DNA of 64,000 bases from Bacillota bacterium (GTDB taxonomy: Bacteria > Bacillota > Clostridia > Lachnospirales > Lachnospiraceae): NCBI GenBank assembly GCA_023411555.1, contig JAEYOQ010000057.1, positions 202,122 through 266,121 on the forward strand, read 5' to 3'. Of this stretch, positions 6,936-15,589 are shown in pieces. The notes beneath the pieces were generated by a model. That model made no database searches. It was given only the letters and a program-made list of their open reading frames with translations, and had not been told where the DNA came from. Made by a program: the position numbers and the translations under genes. Positions within the stretch are counted from its first letter, which is position 1. Each line of letters begins with the position of its first letter.

Positions 6936-8531
6936 ATGTATAAAATAATGTTGGCGGATGATGAGGGAATTGTAATTGATTCTCTACGATTTATTATTGA
7001 AAAAAATTTCAGTGACACTTGTATTGTTGAGCATGCCACCACCGGGAGAAGTGTCATCGAGCTTGCTGAGAAGTTTAAGCCTGATATTGCCTTTATGGAT
7101 ATCCAAATGCCTGGGATCAACGGCATTGAAGCTATGAAGGAAATCAGAAATACGAACTCATCCGTTCTTTTTATAGTAATGACCGCTTATGATAAATTCA
7201 ATTATGCTAAGGAAGCGATTAATCTCGGGGTATTGGAGTATCTGACAAAGCCAGTGAATCATACCGTTATTGTAAAGGTACTCCAAAAGGCTATGGATAT
7301 TATCGAAGAAAATCGGAAGAAAAGAAGTAATGATCTGTTAATTCGTGAGAAGCTGGAGATTGTAGTCCCCATTATTGAAAGTGACTTTATTTATGCTGCT
7401 ATTTCCGGAGATGATTTTGCCCAGTCAGAGGTTAACTTTAGAAATCTTCTTAGTATAAAGGAAGAAAATGGCATGATGCTGGTGATGGAATTTGGTGATT
7501 CAATTGAGGAGGGAATACTTACTAATCCAGTGGGTGTCAGCGTAAAAGCCCAAACCTTTTATCCGGTCATTCGGGAGAATTTGAAGGAGGAGTTTCCCTG
7601 CATTGTTGGGCCGATTATGGCAAATAAACTTGCAATATTTCTTCCTAGTCCTAAGACACAGCTTGAATATGATGACAGAACCATACTAATCGAAACAATG
7701 CGAAGAGTGATCAGAGATTTGACCAAGCGCCTTGATGTTCAGTTCAAGGTGGGAATTGGTTCGGTAACACCGTTATCGAGACTCAGTGACTCTTATAAAG
7801 AAGCCTTGACAGCAATTCGTAATGGAAAAGGGAGAGTTGTACATGTAAAGGATCTTCCTGTGGGGTGCGAATATGATGAAGATTACCCAATTGATATTGA
7901 GCGAACTCTATTTGAACGAATCGAGAAGGGGGATTTAGAGGGTACGAAGGAGGAGGCTAACCGGTTCTTTGACTGGATGATTGAGTATTATCCGGATTGT
8001 GAGATGGATATTAAGCTTAAGGTATTGGAGTTCATCTTGTTTGCAGAGCAGAGAGCTTTCTTAAGTGGAGGAATGACCTATTATTTTAGGTATCGCAAGG
8101 ACTATCTTCCGACACTCATTCAGATCGATAATTATGATCATCTAAGAAAATGGTATATTGATAAGGTGACAGAGGCTTGCCGAAACATCATAAGCAAGAG
8201 AGAGGAGCAGACCAGCGGTGTAATTGCTAGAGCCAAAGCCTTTATCGAGGATAATTACAATAAGGATATCTCACTTGATGACGTTTCAAGAATTGTAGAT
8301 ATCAGCTCCTACTATTTCAGCAAGCTGTTTAAAGAGGAGACAGGAGAAAATTTTATAGAATATCTAACCAGTGTGAGAATTGAGAGGGCAAAGCAGCTTT
8401 TACAGAACAAAGAGATAAGCATCAAAAACATCTGTGTTGAAACAGGCTATAGCGATCCGAATTATTTCAGCAGGATATTTAAGAAGCAGGTAGGAATCAC
8501 GCCGACGGAGTATCGTGACAGAATAGGATAA
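6936..8531 (+). CDS. YesN-type response regulator with AraC DNA-binding domain
   Basis: A 531-residue protein with an N-terminal receiver (acidic pair D8/D9, phospho-acceptor D55 in FMDIQMPG, K in LEYLTKPV near 106), a middle region of about 280 residues, and two C-terminal AraC/XylS helix-turn-helix motifs (about 430-530, with ISSYYFSKLFKEETGENF and YSDPNYFSRIFKKQVGIT). It is the partner of the kinase directly upstream. It presumably activates sugar transport genes after phosphorylation, most simply the binding lipoprotein at 8586 and chvE-gguA-gguB. A TAGGAGA site lies 5 bases before the ATG. Regulator and kinase family are clear; the target promoters are inferred from position. Confidence 0.92.
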   Translation: MYKIMLADDEGIVIDSLRFIIEKNFSDTCIVEHATTGRSVIELAEKFKPDIAFMDIQMPGINGIEAMKEIRNTNSSVLFIVMTAYDKFNYAKEAINLGVLEYLTKPVNHTVIVKVLQKAMDIIEENRKKRSNDLLIREKLEIVVPIIESDFIYAAISGDDFAQSEVNFRNLLSIKEENGMMLVMEFGDSIEEGILTNPVGVSVKAQTFYPVIRENLKEEFPCIVGPIMANKLAIFLPSPKTQLEYDDRTILIETMRRVIRDLTKRLDVQFKVGIGSVTPLSRLSDSYKEALTAIRNGKGRVVHVKDLPVGCEYDEDYPIDIERTLFERIEKGDLEGTKEEANRFFDWMIEYYPDCEMDIKLKVLEFILFAEQRAFLSGGMTYYFRYRKDYLPTLIQIDNYDHLRKWYIDKVTEACRNIISKREEQTSGVIARAKAFIEDNYNKDISLDDVSRIVDISSYYFSKLFKEETGENFIEYLTSVRIERAKQLLQNKEISIKNICVETGYSDPNYFSRIFKKQVGITPTEYRDRIG

Positions 8532-8585
8532 CAGTTGAAAGCAGTACGAGTTAGTCATACCAGAAAATGAATTGGGGGAATGGTT

Positions 8586-9626
8586 ATGATGAAAAAATGG
8601 CTGGTATTTATTGTGGTATTATTAACTGCAGCCTTATCTATGACCGGATGTAATGACAGGAAGGAAGACACGAAGGATACTAATATTATGGAAGATAAGA
8701 TACAGATCGGATTATCCTTTGATTCCTATGTGATCGAAAGATGGCAGAGGGACAGGGAGGTTTTTGTATCTACCGCTCAGGAGCTCGGGGCAGAGGTAAA
8801 TGTCCAGAATGCCAATGGTAGTGTGGAGGAGCAGATCTCACAGATCGAGTATCTTATTGATAAGAAGATGGATGTCCTCGTAATTATAGCAGTTGACTCT
8901 GAGGCATTAAGCGATGTACTTGTAAAGGCGAAGGAAGCAGGTATCATCATTGTTGCCTATGACCGTTTGGTAAGAAATTCGAATGTAGACCTATACATCT
9001 CCTTCGACAATGAACAGGTGGGAAGGCTTATGGCCGAAGCTTTACTGAAGGGAGTCCCGGAGGGCGGTAATATTGTCACCATATTCGGACCAACGACTGA
9101 TCATAATGTTACGTTAGTAGAGCAGGGGTATCAGGATGTTATGGAGGGACATGATATTAATGTAATCCATACTGTCTATGCCAAGGGTTGGCTTGCGGAG
9201 GAGGCCTATACTGCAATTAATGAAGCTTTGGAGCTGACGGATAAGATAGACGGCGTCCTTTGTGGAAATGATAATTTGGCAACCCAGGCGGTGCTTGCTC
9301 TGTCGGAGAATCGTCTAGCAGGCAAGGTGGTTGTAACTGGACAGGATGCCGACCTAGTGGCCTGTCAGCGAATTGTTGAAGGAAGTCAGACTATGACCGT
9401 ATATAAACCGGTGGATAAGCTGGCGAAGGCTGCAGCGGAGTATGCAGTCAAGCTGGCTAAGGGTGAGCATATCCGTTATTCCTATACCATAAATGATGGC
9501 AAACATGAGGTTCCCTATATTAAGCTGGAACCGGTTGCCGTCACCAAGGATAATATCCGTGAGGTCATTATCGAGGGAGGCTTTCAGCAGGAGGAGGACA
9601 TCTACTTAAATGTCCCCCCCCAATGA
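8586..9626 (+). CDS. Sugar ABC transporter substrate-binding lipoprotein (XylF/RbsB type)
   Basis: A 346-residue lipoprotein: signal peptide and lipobox (SMTGC, Cys near residue 22), then a Peripla_BP_4 domain (KIQIGLSFDS, later IIVAYDRLVRN, LCGNDNLATQAVLAL, VVTGQDADL) like the xylose-binding protein XylF. GGGGG lies 7 bases before the ATG at 8586; the frame also allows 8580 or 8589. It follows the response regulator by about 55 bases. It could be a second sensor subunit or a transport receptor for the GguA-GguB permease, which has its own receptor (10159). Two binding proteins plus an anchored third in one locus is unusual. The sugar is unknown; the family is secure. Confidence 0.88.
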   Translation: MMKKWLVFIVVLLTAALSMTGCNDRKEDTKDTNIMEDKIQIGLSFDSYVIERWQRDREVFVSTAQELGAEVNVQNANGSVEEQISQIEYLIDKKMDVLVIIAVDSEALSDVLVKAKEAGIIIVAYDRLVRNSNVDLYISFDNEQVGRLMAEALLKGVPEGGNIVTIFGPTTDHNVTLVEQGYQDVMEGHDINVIHTVYAKGWLAEEAYTAINEALELTDKIDGVLCGNDNLATQAVLALSENRLAGKVVVTGQDADLVACQRIVEGSQTMTVYKPVDKLAKAAAEYAVKLAKGEHIRYSYTINDGKHEVPYIKLEPVAVTKDNIREVIIEGGFQQEEDIYLNVPPQ

Positions 9627-9772
9627 GAGAGACTAATAGAGGGGTAGAGGTAGATAATCATTAAGTCTCTATCTATATAGTTAGCTTTTGGCGGTAGGAG
9701 AAGGGAAACTAAAAGTCAATCAATATTATTCAATTGACAGAAAGAACTAGGCGATAGAGATAAACATAAAAA

Positions 9773-9934
9773 GAATTTGAAAGGGGCTTCAGATGTACCA
9801 TAATGCACTGTTTGCCGAACCGATTTCCGGTTTGTATGATGAAAAGCGAACATTTATGTTCGATTTAAGCATACAAAGCGGGAAGCTGTACGGCAATCTG
9901 TGTGTGAGGTACACCTGCAGCCCCTTTCAAATTC
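9773..9934. repeat. 162-bp near-complete palindrome upstream of chvE
   Basis: The left arm (from GAATTTGAAAGGGGCT at 9773) and the right arm (its complement ending at 9934) match over about 80 bases each, with only about 2 bases at the centre. The outer 16 bp are perfect, the middle is imperfect (CAGATGTACC against CAGGTGTACC; TTTGTATG in both), and the inner CGAACAT/ATGTTCG is perfect. As RNA it would form one very long hairpin. Whether it is a MITE-like insertion, a regulatory RNA structure or an mRNA processing element cannot be told from sequence. A 57-codon open frame (9793-9966) runs through it. Confidence 0.7.
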
Positions 9935-10158
9935 CCATCATGGACATCCAGGGTCTCCTTCGATAGCATTATTTTGCTCAATAGAATAGGACATATTTGC
10001 TTTTTTAGTAGCATTTTTTTGTGATACTTTTCTAGAAAATGATAAGTATACCCATTTGAAATCAAAAATATTCAGTTCTTCGCAAGTTAATCCTATATTA
10101 TCTATGATACTATTTATCTGTAGCAATAAACAATATATTTATTTGGGAGGATTGAGTT

Positions 10159-11223
10159 ATGAAGAAAAAGTTATTAGGTTTACTTATGTGCCTCGTTATT
10201 GTTTCCTCAATGCTTGTAGGTTGCCAGGGTGGAGACGGTGGCAAGAAAGTCGGCGTAGCAATGCCTACTAAGGATTTACAGAGATGGAACCAAGACGGTG
10301 CAAACATGAAGTCTGCGCTTGAGAAAGCAGGCTATACCGTAGACTTACAGTATGCAAATAATGATATTGCAACCCAGGTTTCTCAGATTGAGAACATGAT
10401 TACCGGCGGATGTGATGTATTAGTTATCGCTTCCATCGATGGTGGCTCCTTAGGAACAGTACTTAAGGAAGCAAAAGAGAAGAAAATCCCTGTTATCGCA
10501 TACGATCGTTTGATCATGGATACTGATGCTGTTTCCTACTATGCTACCTTTGATAACTATAAGGTTGGAACGATTCAGGGTCAGTATATCGTTGATACCT
10601 TAGATCTTGAGAATCAGGCAGGTCCCTTCAATATTGAGTTATTCACAGGTTCTCCTGATGACAATAATGCTCGTTTCTTCTTTGGCGGTGCAATTGATAT
10701 CTTAACACCCTACATCGAGAGCGGTAAGTTAAATATTGTTTCCGGACAGAAGGCATTTGAAGAGGTTGCTACACTGAACTGGTCTACAGAAGAAGCTCAG
10801 AAGAGAATGGAAAACCTCATCACAGCTTACTATGCAAACGGAACTAAGCTTGACGCTGTTTTGTCCTCTAATGACTCATGCGCAATCGGTATCACCAACG
10901 CATTAGTGAATGCTGGTTACACAAGTGGCAACTTCCCGATCTTAACCGGTCAGGACTGCGACATTACCTCTGTTAAGAACATTAAAGCCGGAACACAGTC
11001 TATGTCCATCTTCAAGGATACCCGTACCTTAGCAGATAAGGTTGTTGAGATGGTTAATGCAATCTTAGCTGGCAAAGAGGTTCCTGTTAACGATACAGAT
11101 ACATATGATAATGGAACAGGCAAGATACCTTCCTTCCTTTGTGACCCGGTATTTGCTGATATTAACAACTATGAGAAGTTATTAATTGATTCTGGTTACT
11201 ATACTGCAGATCAATTAAAGTAA
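10159..11223 (+). CDS. chvE: Multiple-monosaccharide ABC transporter substrate-binding lipoprotein ChvE
   Basis: A 354-residue lipoprotein with signal peptide and lipobox (SSMLVGC, Cys at 22), then a Peripla_BP_4 fold: KVGVAMPTKDLQRWNQDG, VIASIDGGSLG, IPVIAYDRLI, LSSNDSCAIGI, ILTGQDCDITSVKNI. The phrase LQRWNQDG and the long C-terminal part (DTYDNGTGKIPSFLCDP) are typical of ChvE-like receptors, which bind several aldoses such as arabinose, galactose, glucose and xylose, and pair with GguA and GguB. GGGAGG lies 8 bases before the ATG. A terminator-like hairpin right after the stop (11238-11274) should leave more receptor mRNA than transporter mRNA. The codons look well adapted, in line with high expression. 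Confidence 0.92.
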   Translation: MKKKLLGLLMCLVIVSSMLVGCQGGDGGKKVGVAMPTKDLQRWNQDGANMKSALEKAGYTVDLQYANNDIATQVSQIENMITGGCDVLVIASIDGGSLGTVLKEAKEKKIPVIAYDRLIMDTDAVSYYATFDNYKVGTIQGQYIVDTLDLENQAGPFNIELFTGSPDDNNARFFFGGAIDILTPYIESGKLNIVSGQKAFEEVATLNWSTEEAQKRMENLITAYYANGTKLDAVLSSNDSCAIGITNALVNAGYTSGNFPILTGQDCDITSVKNIKAGTQSMSIFKDTRTLADKVVEMVNAILAGKEVPVNDTDTYDNGTGKIPSFLCDPVFADINNYEKLLIDSGYYTADQLK

Positions 11224-11237
11224 GGCACTCAATAATA

Positions 11238-11274
11238 GGGTGTTGTGGCAGATAATACTGCAACACCCTTTTTT
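11238..11274 (+). terminator. Terminator-like hairpin between chvE and gguA
   Basis: GGGTGTTG (11238-11245) pairs with CAACACCC (11261-11268), with an inner CAG/CTG extension, and TTTTTT follows. As it lies inside the transporter operon it probably works as a partial terminator or a 3' stabiliser for the receptor mRNA. Confidence 0.8.
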
Positions 11275-11354
11275 CCATGTAAAGATATGGTTAAGTCTTA
11301 GCTTAGCTCGCTAATGTTAGACAGGATAACCACATAGATATAGGAGGGGTCAAA

Positions 11355-12893
11355 TTGGCAAGAGTATTATTGGAAATGAAAAATATAACCAAACGCTTCC
11401 CCGGAGTCAAAGCATTAGATAATGTAAACCTTCAAGTTGAAGAAGGTGAAATTCATGCACTTGTCGGCGAAAATGGAGCTGGTAAATCAACGCTAATGAA
11501 CGTATTAAGCGGAATTTATCCTTATGGGAGCTACGAAGGTGACATTCTTTATCAGAATGAAGTGTGTAAATTCAATGTGATAAGGGATAGTGAAGCAAAA
11601 GGAATCGTAATCATTCATCAAGAGCTTGCTCTTGTTCCATATATGACGATAGGTGAGAATATGTTCCTTGGCAACGAACGTGGTAAATCGGTTCGTATCG
11701 ATTGGGAAGAGACCTATCGTAAGGCAGATGAATTGCTCGCTACCGTAGGACTACATGAATCCTCCAAGACCTTGATCAAGGATATCGGTGTAGGTAAGCA
11801 GCAATTAGTAGAAATCGCCAAGGCGTTGGCTAAGAATGTAAAGCTGTTAATTCTTGACGAGCCGACTGCATCCTTAAATGAAGCAGATTCACGAAAGTTA
11901 TTGGATTTACTCCTTAAGTTTAAGAAAGAAGGACTTACTTCGATAATAATATCTCATAAGCTGAATGAGATTTCATATGTTGCAGACAAGATTACCATCA
12001 TTCGAGATGGGGCCACCATCGAGACGCTGGATAACAAAGCAGAGGAAATCAGCGAAGAGCGAATCATTAAAGGAATGGTTGGACGTACCTTAACCGACCG
12101 TTTCCCGAAGAGAGAAAATGTTCCTTTCGGTGACACTAGCTTGGAGGTTAAGAATTGGACGGTATTCCATCCTCTCTACGCAGGACGTAAGGTGGTTGAT
12201 AATGTGTCACTTCATGTTCGTAAGGGTGAAGTGGTAGGTATCGCCGGACTTATGGGTGCCGGACGTACCGAATTGGCACTATCTATCTTTGGTAGAAGCT
12301 ATGGTGTTGATATTACCGGTACTTTGTTAGTCAATGGTGAGGAGGTTAGGCTACATAACTCCCGCCAGGCGATTGATAAGAAGATTGCATATATTACAGA
12401 GGATCGAAAGGGAGATGGATTAGTTTTAACGAATCCAATCCGTGTCAATACAACACTGGCTAATATGGCAGGGGTTAGTAATAATGGAATCATTGATCGA
12501 AATCTTGAGTCTGATGCAACGAATAAATATATAGAAAAACTTAGAACGAAATGTACTTCCGGCGAGCAGATGGTTGGTAACCTGAGTGGTGGTAACCAGC
12601 AGAAGGTATTAATCAGTAAATGGATGTTTGCAAATCCCGATATTATGATACTTGATGAGCCGACTCGTGGAATAGATGTCGGAGCAAAATATGAGATCTA
12701 TTGCATTATTAATCAATTAGTTGCTGAGGGTAAATCAATTCTGATGATATCCTCCGAACTGCCGGAGCTTCTCGGTATGTGCGATCGTATCTATATTATG
12801 AACGAGGGTAGAATGGTCGGCGAGGTAAGCCGAGAGGAAGCAACTCAGGAACTGATCATGGGACAAATATTGAAATCAAGTAAAGGAGTATAG
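11355..12893 (+). CDS. gguA: Multiple-monosaccharide ABC transporter ATPase GguA
   Basis: A 512-residue double ATPase of the RbsA/MglA/GguA class, with two nucleotide-binding domains in tandem. The first has Walker A GENGAGKST near residue 38 and Walker B LLILDEPTASLN. The second has the degenerate Walker A typical of the class (GLMGAGRTE), signature LSGGNQQK and Walker B IMILDEPTRGID. It energises sugar uptake from the cytoplasmic face. The start is a TTG with GGAGGGG 4 bases upstream and no better ATG nearby. It lies 3' of chvE and 2 bases before gguB. GguA is preferred over other sugar ATPases because of the ChvE and GguB neighbours. Confidence 0.93.
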   Translation: MARVLLEMKNITKRFPGVKALDNVNLQVEEGEIHALVGENGAGKSTLMNVLSGIYPYGSYEGDILYQNEVCKFNVIRDSEAKGIVIIHQELALVPYMTIGENMFLGNERGKSVRIDWEETYRKADELLATVGLHESSKTLIKDIGVGKQQLVEIAKALAKNVKLLILDEPTASLNEADSRKLLDLLLKFKKEGLTSIIISHKLNEISYVADKITIIRDGATIETLDNKAEEISEERIIKGMVGRTLTDRFPKRENVPFGDTSLEVKNWTVFHPLYAGRKVVDNVSLHVRKGEVVGIAGLMGAGRTELALSIFGRSYGVDITGTLLVNGEEVRLHNSRQAIDKKIAYITEDRKGDGLVLTNPIRVNTTLANMAGVSNNGIIDRNLESDATNKYIEKLRTKCTSGEQMVGNLSGGNQQKVLISKWMFANPDIMILDEPTRGIDVGAKYEIYCIINQLVAEGKSILMISSELPELLGMCDRIYIMNEGRMVGEVSREEATQELIMGQILKSSKGV

Positions 12894-12895
12894 CG

Positions 12896-14050
12896 ATGGA
12901 TAAAGCAAAGGAACTCTTAAAAAAGAATACAATGATTATTGCGCTTATCGTAGTGACCATATTTTTTACAATAACAACGAATGGAACACTGCTTGTTCCG
13001 CAGAACGTAACGAACCTCATTGCTCAGAACGGCTATGTCGTTATACTTGCAGTTGGTATGTTAATCTGTATTTTAACTGGTGGTAATATAGACCTATCCG
13101 TTGGATCCATCGTATGTCTTATTGGTTCCATAGCCGGTACCTTAATCGTTAATAAAGGGATGAGCAATTGGGTAGCAATTATTATCTGTCTTGTTATCGG
13201 AATTGTAATCGGTGTTATTCAGGGATATTGGATCGCATATTTACGAATCCCTGCCTTCATAGTAACTCTGGCAGGTATGCTATTATGGAGAGGTGTTGCT
13301 CTTATCGTACTGGATGGACTTACTGTATCACCTTTCCCAGAGAGCTATTTAAATCTGTTTAATAGCTATGTTCCTGACATATTCGAGGGTAGTATCAATA
13401 TCCTAGCAATCTTGATCGGTATTGTAGTTTGCGTAATATATGTAGCGGTTATGCTCCTATCCAGAGTAAATAAAAGAAAAAAAGGCTATCAGCTTAACTC
13501 ACTCTTATCAGAAATTAGTCAGATAATCATTATCTGTGTTATCGTTATGGCACTGGCCTTTTCCATGGCTAACCATAAGGGTGTACCGATGATACTGGTA
13601 TTACTTGCAATCATTGTATTTGCATATACCTATTACACAACAAAAACAGTTCCCGGACGTTATCTATACGCTATGGGTGGGAATGAAAAGGCAGCTAAGC
13701 TGTCCGGTATTAATACGAACCGCGTACTCTTCTTTGCTTATGTTAACATGGCATTCTTAAGTGCGGTTGCTGCCCTTGTCTGTGTTGCACGTTTTAACTC
13801 AGCAGCCCCCACAGCCGGAATGAATTATGAGATGGATGCTATCGGTTCCTGTTATATCGGTGGTGCTTCCGCTTACGGTGGAATCGGTTCTGTACCTCGA
13901 GTTGTAATCGGTGCTATCTTTATGGGCGTTATCAACAATGGTATGTCCATTATGGGTATTGACAGTAACATACAGAAGGTTGTAAAGGGTGTTGTATTAC
14001 TGGCAGCAGTAACCTTCGATGTCCTTTCTAAGAAGAGGGGAAATAAATAA
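12896..14050 (+). CDS. gguB: Multiple-monosaccharide ABC transporter permease GguB
   Basis: A 384-residue BPD_transp_2 permease with about ten membrane spans. The conserved segment AVGMLICILTGGNIDLSVGS near residue 50 and NRVLFFAYVNMAFLSA in the C-terminal half are typical of the RbsC/XylH/GguB group. Its insertion between spans (RVNKRKKGYQLNSLL) makes it longer than RbsC, as expected for GguB. AAGGAG lies 7 bases before the ATG, and the gene is 2 bases after gguA. It should form the channel used by ChvE and GguA. A terminator follows at 14096-14146. Confidence 0.92.
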   Translation: MDKAKELLKKNTMIIALIVVTIFFTITTNGTLLVPQNVTNLIAQNGYVVILAVGMLICILTGGNIDLSVGSIVCLIGSIAGTLIVNKGMSNWVAIIICLVIGIVIGVIQGYWIAYLRIPAFIVTLAGMLLWRGVALIVLDGLTVSPFPESYLNLFNSYVPDIFEGSINILAILIGIVVCVIYVAVMLLSRVNKRKKGYQLNSLLSEISQIIIICVIVMALAFSMANHKGVPMILVLLAIIVFAYTYYTTKTVPGRYLYAMGGNEKAAKLSGINTNRVLFFAYVNMAFLSAVAALVCVARFNSAAPTAGMNYEMDAIGSCYIGGASAYGGIGSVPRVVIGAIFMGVINNGMSIMGIDSNIQKVVKGVVLLAAVTFDVLSKKRGNK

Positions 14051-14095
14051 CAAAGCGTACAAGTATCGACTTAGACTCCTATATGTAGTGTAGAG

Positions 14096-14146
14096 CAGTG
14101 GGCCTTGGTTTTATGAAGTATTTCATATTACCAGGCCCTCTGTTCT
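14096..14146 (+). terminator. Terminator of the chvE-gguAB operon
   Basis: CAGTGGGCCTTGGT pairs imperfectly with ACCAGGCCCTCTG around a loop of about 20 bases. A moderately U-rich tail (TTCTATTTAT) follows. It lies about 45 bases past gguB. Confidence 0.7.
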
Positions 14147-14281
14147 ATTTATCACATGTGTATCCTATGTAAAAGCCCTTAACTTCATTAACTAATTTTT
14201 GGATATTGAATTATTTTCTGGAAATGTGGTAATAATTTAGTCATCATAATGTGAGTTCATTATTATTAAGGAGGAGTTTTT

Positions 14282-14926
14282 ATGAAGTTAAGAATTGTTA
14301 TAGTCTTGATAGCTTTACTTATGCTGGTTATGACTGGCTGTGGTAAGAAGAAGGAAGATGACACAGCGACATCACCCACGACTGCACCAACAACAGCAGC
14401 AACAACTGCACCGACGACTGAGCCTACAGCAGATGCAACCATGGCACCGACAACAGGAGCAGGAGAGACACCGGATGCAGTTACAACTGCATCGATTGTG
14501 GATAACGAGGAAGCCTTCTTGAAGGCAATCAGCAAGGATGGTACATGGATCATAGCGATAACCAAGGATCTTAATATCGATAAAGAGCTACTTTTGGAAG
14601 GTGAATTCAAAAACGGTAAGAAGGATGATGCCGGTAATGATATTATCCAACGTAAGATTGCACTTTATGCTCAGGATGAAAACCGCAATATTACAGCAAG
14701 ATATAACTTGACTGCGCCAAAGCTGACAATAAGCAGTCCTAAGGCAAGTATCCAGAGGGGAACCTTTAAGGGTGATGTATATGTATCGGGAACAGATTTT
14801 GAACTGGTAGATGCAACAGTGGATGGGAATATATATTTTATGACAAAAGAGGCCCAAGATTCTTTTAAGATGGATGATACCAGTAAGGTAACAGGAAAGC
14901 AAGAAATGGTGAAGGAACAACAATAA
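14282..14926 (+). CDS. Lipoprotein with Thr/Ala/Pro-rich linker, function unknown
   Basis: A 214-residue protein: signal peptide with lipobox (VMTGC, Cys near 20), a low-complexity linker of about 45 residues made of TTAPTT-type units that should span the wall, then a domain of about 130 residues. The domain's second half (APKLTISSPKASIQRGTFKG, then DVYVSGTDFELVDATVDGNI) has short alternating strands as in beta-helix or polymer-forming folds. The first half contains NEEAFLKAISKDGTWIIAIT, which resembles starts of right-handed beta-helix proteins. I do not recognise the family. AAGGAGG lies 7 bases before the ATG. It stands alone between terminators. The linker codons are repetitive and may vary between strains. 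Confidence 0.8.
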   Translation: MKLRIVIVLIALLMLVMTGCGKKKEDDTATSPTTAPTTAATTAPTTEPTADATMAPTTGAGETPDAVTTASIVDNEEAFLKAISKDGTWIIAITKDLNIDKELLLEGEFKNGKKDDAGNDIIQRKIALYAQDENRNITARYNLTAPKLTISSPKASIQRGTFKGDVYVSGTDFELVDATVDGNIYFMTKEAQDSFKMDDTSKVTGKQEMVKEQQ

Positions 14927-14946
14927 GTAGAATATGTAGCTTACAT

Positions 14947-14993
14947 GGGGTGGCAAAGCCTAAGAAGATTATCTTCTTTGGGGTGTCACCCCA
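14947..14993 (+). terminator. Terminator after the Thr-rich lipoprotein
   Basis: GGGGTGGCA and the complement-like TGTCACCCC enclose a second stem (AAGAAG/CTTCTT). The U-run is weak (AGTTTCTTT), so efficiency is uncertain. Confidence 0.6.
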
Positions 14994-14999
14994 GTTTCT

Positions 15000-15029
15000 T
15001 TGGACAATTATTAATCTGCGTGATACAAT
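15000..15029 (+). promoter_or_regulatory. Sigma-A-like promoter of the 15069 gene
   Basis: TTGGAC (15000-15005), an 18-base spacer and TACAAT (15024-15029), about 40 bases upstream of the chosen start codon. Confidence 0.55.
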
Positions 15030-15068
15030 GAGAAAAGTATATATGGCTAAGAAATGGAGGTAAAGGAT

Positions 15069-15386
15069 ATGACAGAGGAGATGGGTCAATTAGATTTGGA
15101 GTTAAAGGGATTATTTGTTGCATCTAAGCTGGACGAGCTGGTAGAGCTATTAAATAAGCAATCTGAAAGTACAGTGAAAGAGATGAGTGACTATAATTGG
15201 AATATCGTTAAGACCTATTATGATACGGAACGCTTTGATTTGTTGTTCCAGCATTTAAAATTCGTGGCATATACCTGCTTTATCGTAGAATATGCACACC
15301 AGATCGGAGTCATCGGAGATGATGTCTTTGGTATCATGATGATGATCTATAATGATATTTATGAGCTGAAGAGACAACAGAACTGA
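15069..15386 (+). CDS. Small hypothetical protein, 105 residues
   Basis: I do not recognise this protein. It is 105 residues, rich in acidic and aliphatic residues, without signal peptide or membrane span. It is probably all-helical and cytoplasmic (LDLELKGLFVASKLDELVEL; a second half with YAHQIGVIGDDVFGIMMMIY). A GGAGG (15056-15060) sits 8 bases before the ATG at 15069, so the ATG at 15054 in the same frame is not used. It has its own promoter (15000-15029). asnA follows about 200 bases later with a separate promoter. Coding is supported by the strong ribosome binding site, promoter and normal composition. Confidence 0.7.
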   Translation: MTEEMGQLDLELKGLFVASKLDELVELLNKQSESTVKEMSDYNWNIVKTYYDTERFDLLFQHLKFVAYTCFIVEYAHQIGVIGDDVFGIMMMIYNDIYELKRQQN

Positions 15387-15430
15387 TTGAGCATTTAAGT
15401 ATCATCAGACAGCTGTACCTTTTCATAATG

Positions 15431-15459
15431 TTGACAAAGTATGAATAAAAATGTAAAAT
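15431..15459 (+). promoter_or_regulatory. asnA promoter
   Basis: A perfect TTGACA (15431-15436), 17-base spacer, then TAAAAT (15454-15459). It leaves a leader of about 125 bases before the asnA start. No T-box features (specifier stem, TGGNACCGCG) were seen in that leader. Confidence 0.75.
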
Positions 15460-15589
15460 GTGCTAATAGCATGAGATAATACTATAATCAGTGATAGAAG
15501 GTACTCGGACTCATTGCAATTCACTTGAAATGACCATTCAGTGTGATGAGACAACAGCGCTGACACTGGTTTTATCGGAGGAGAAAACC

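Noticed and set aside
15460..15589. T-box leader upstream of asnA
   Set aside because: The leader is too short and lacks the specifier and antiterminator consensus.
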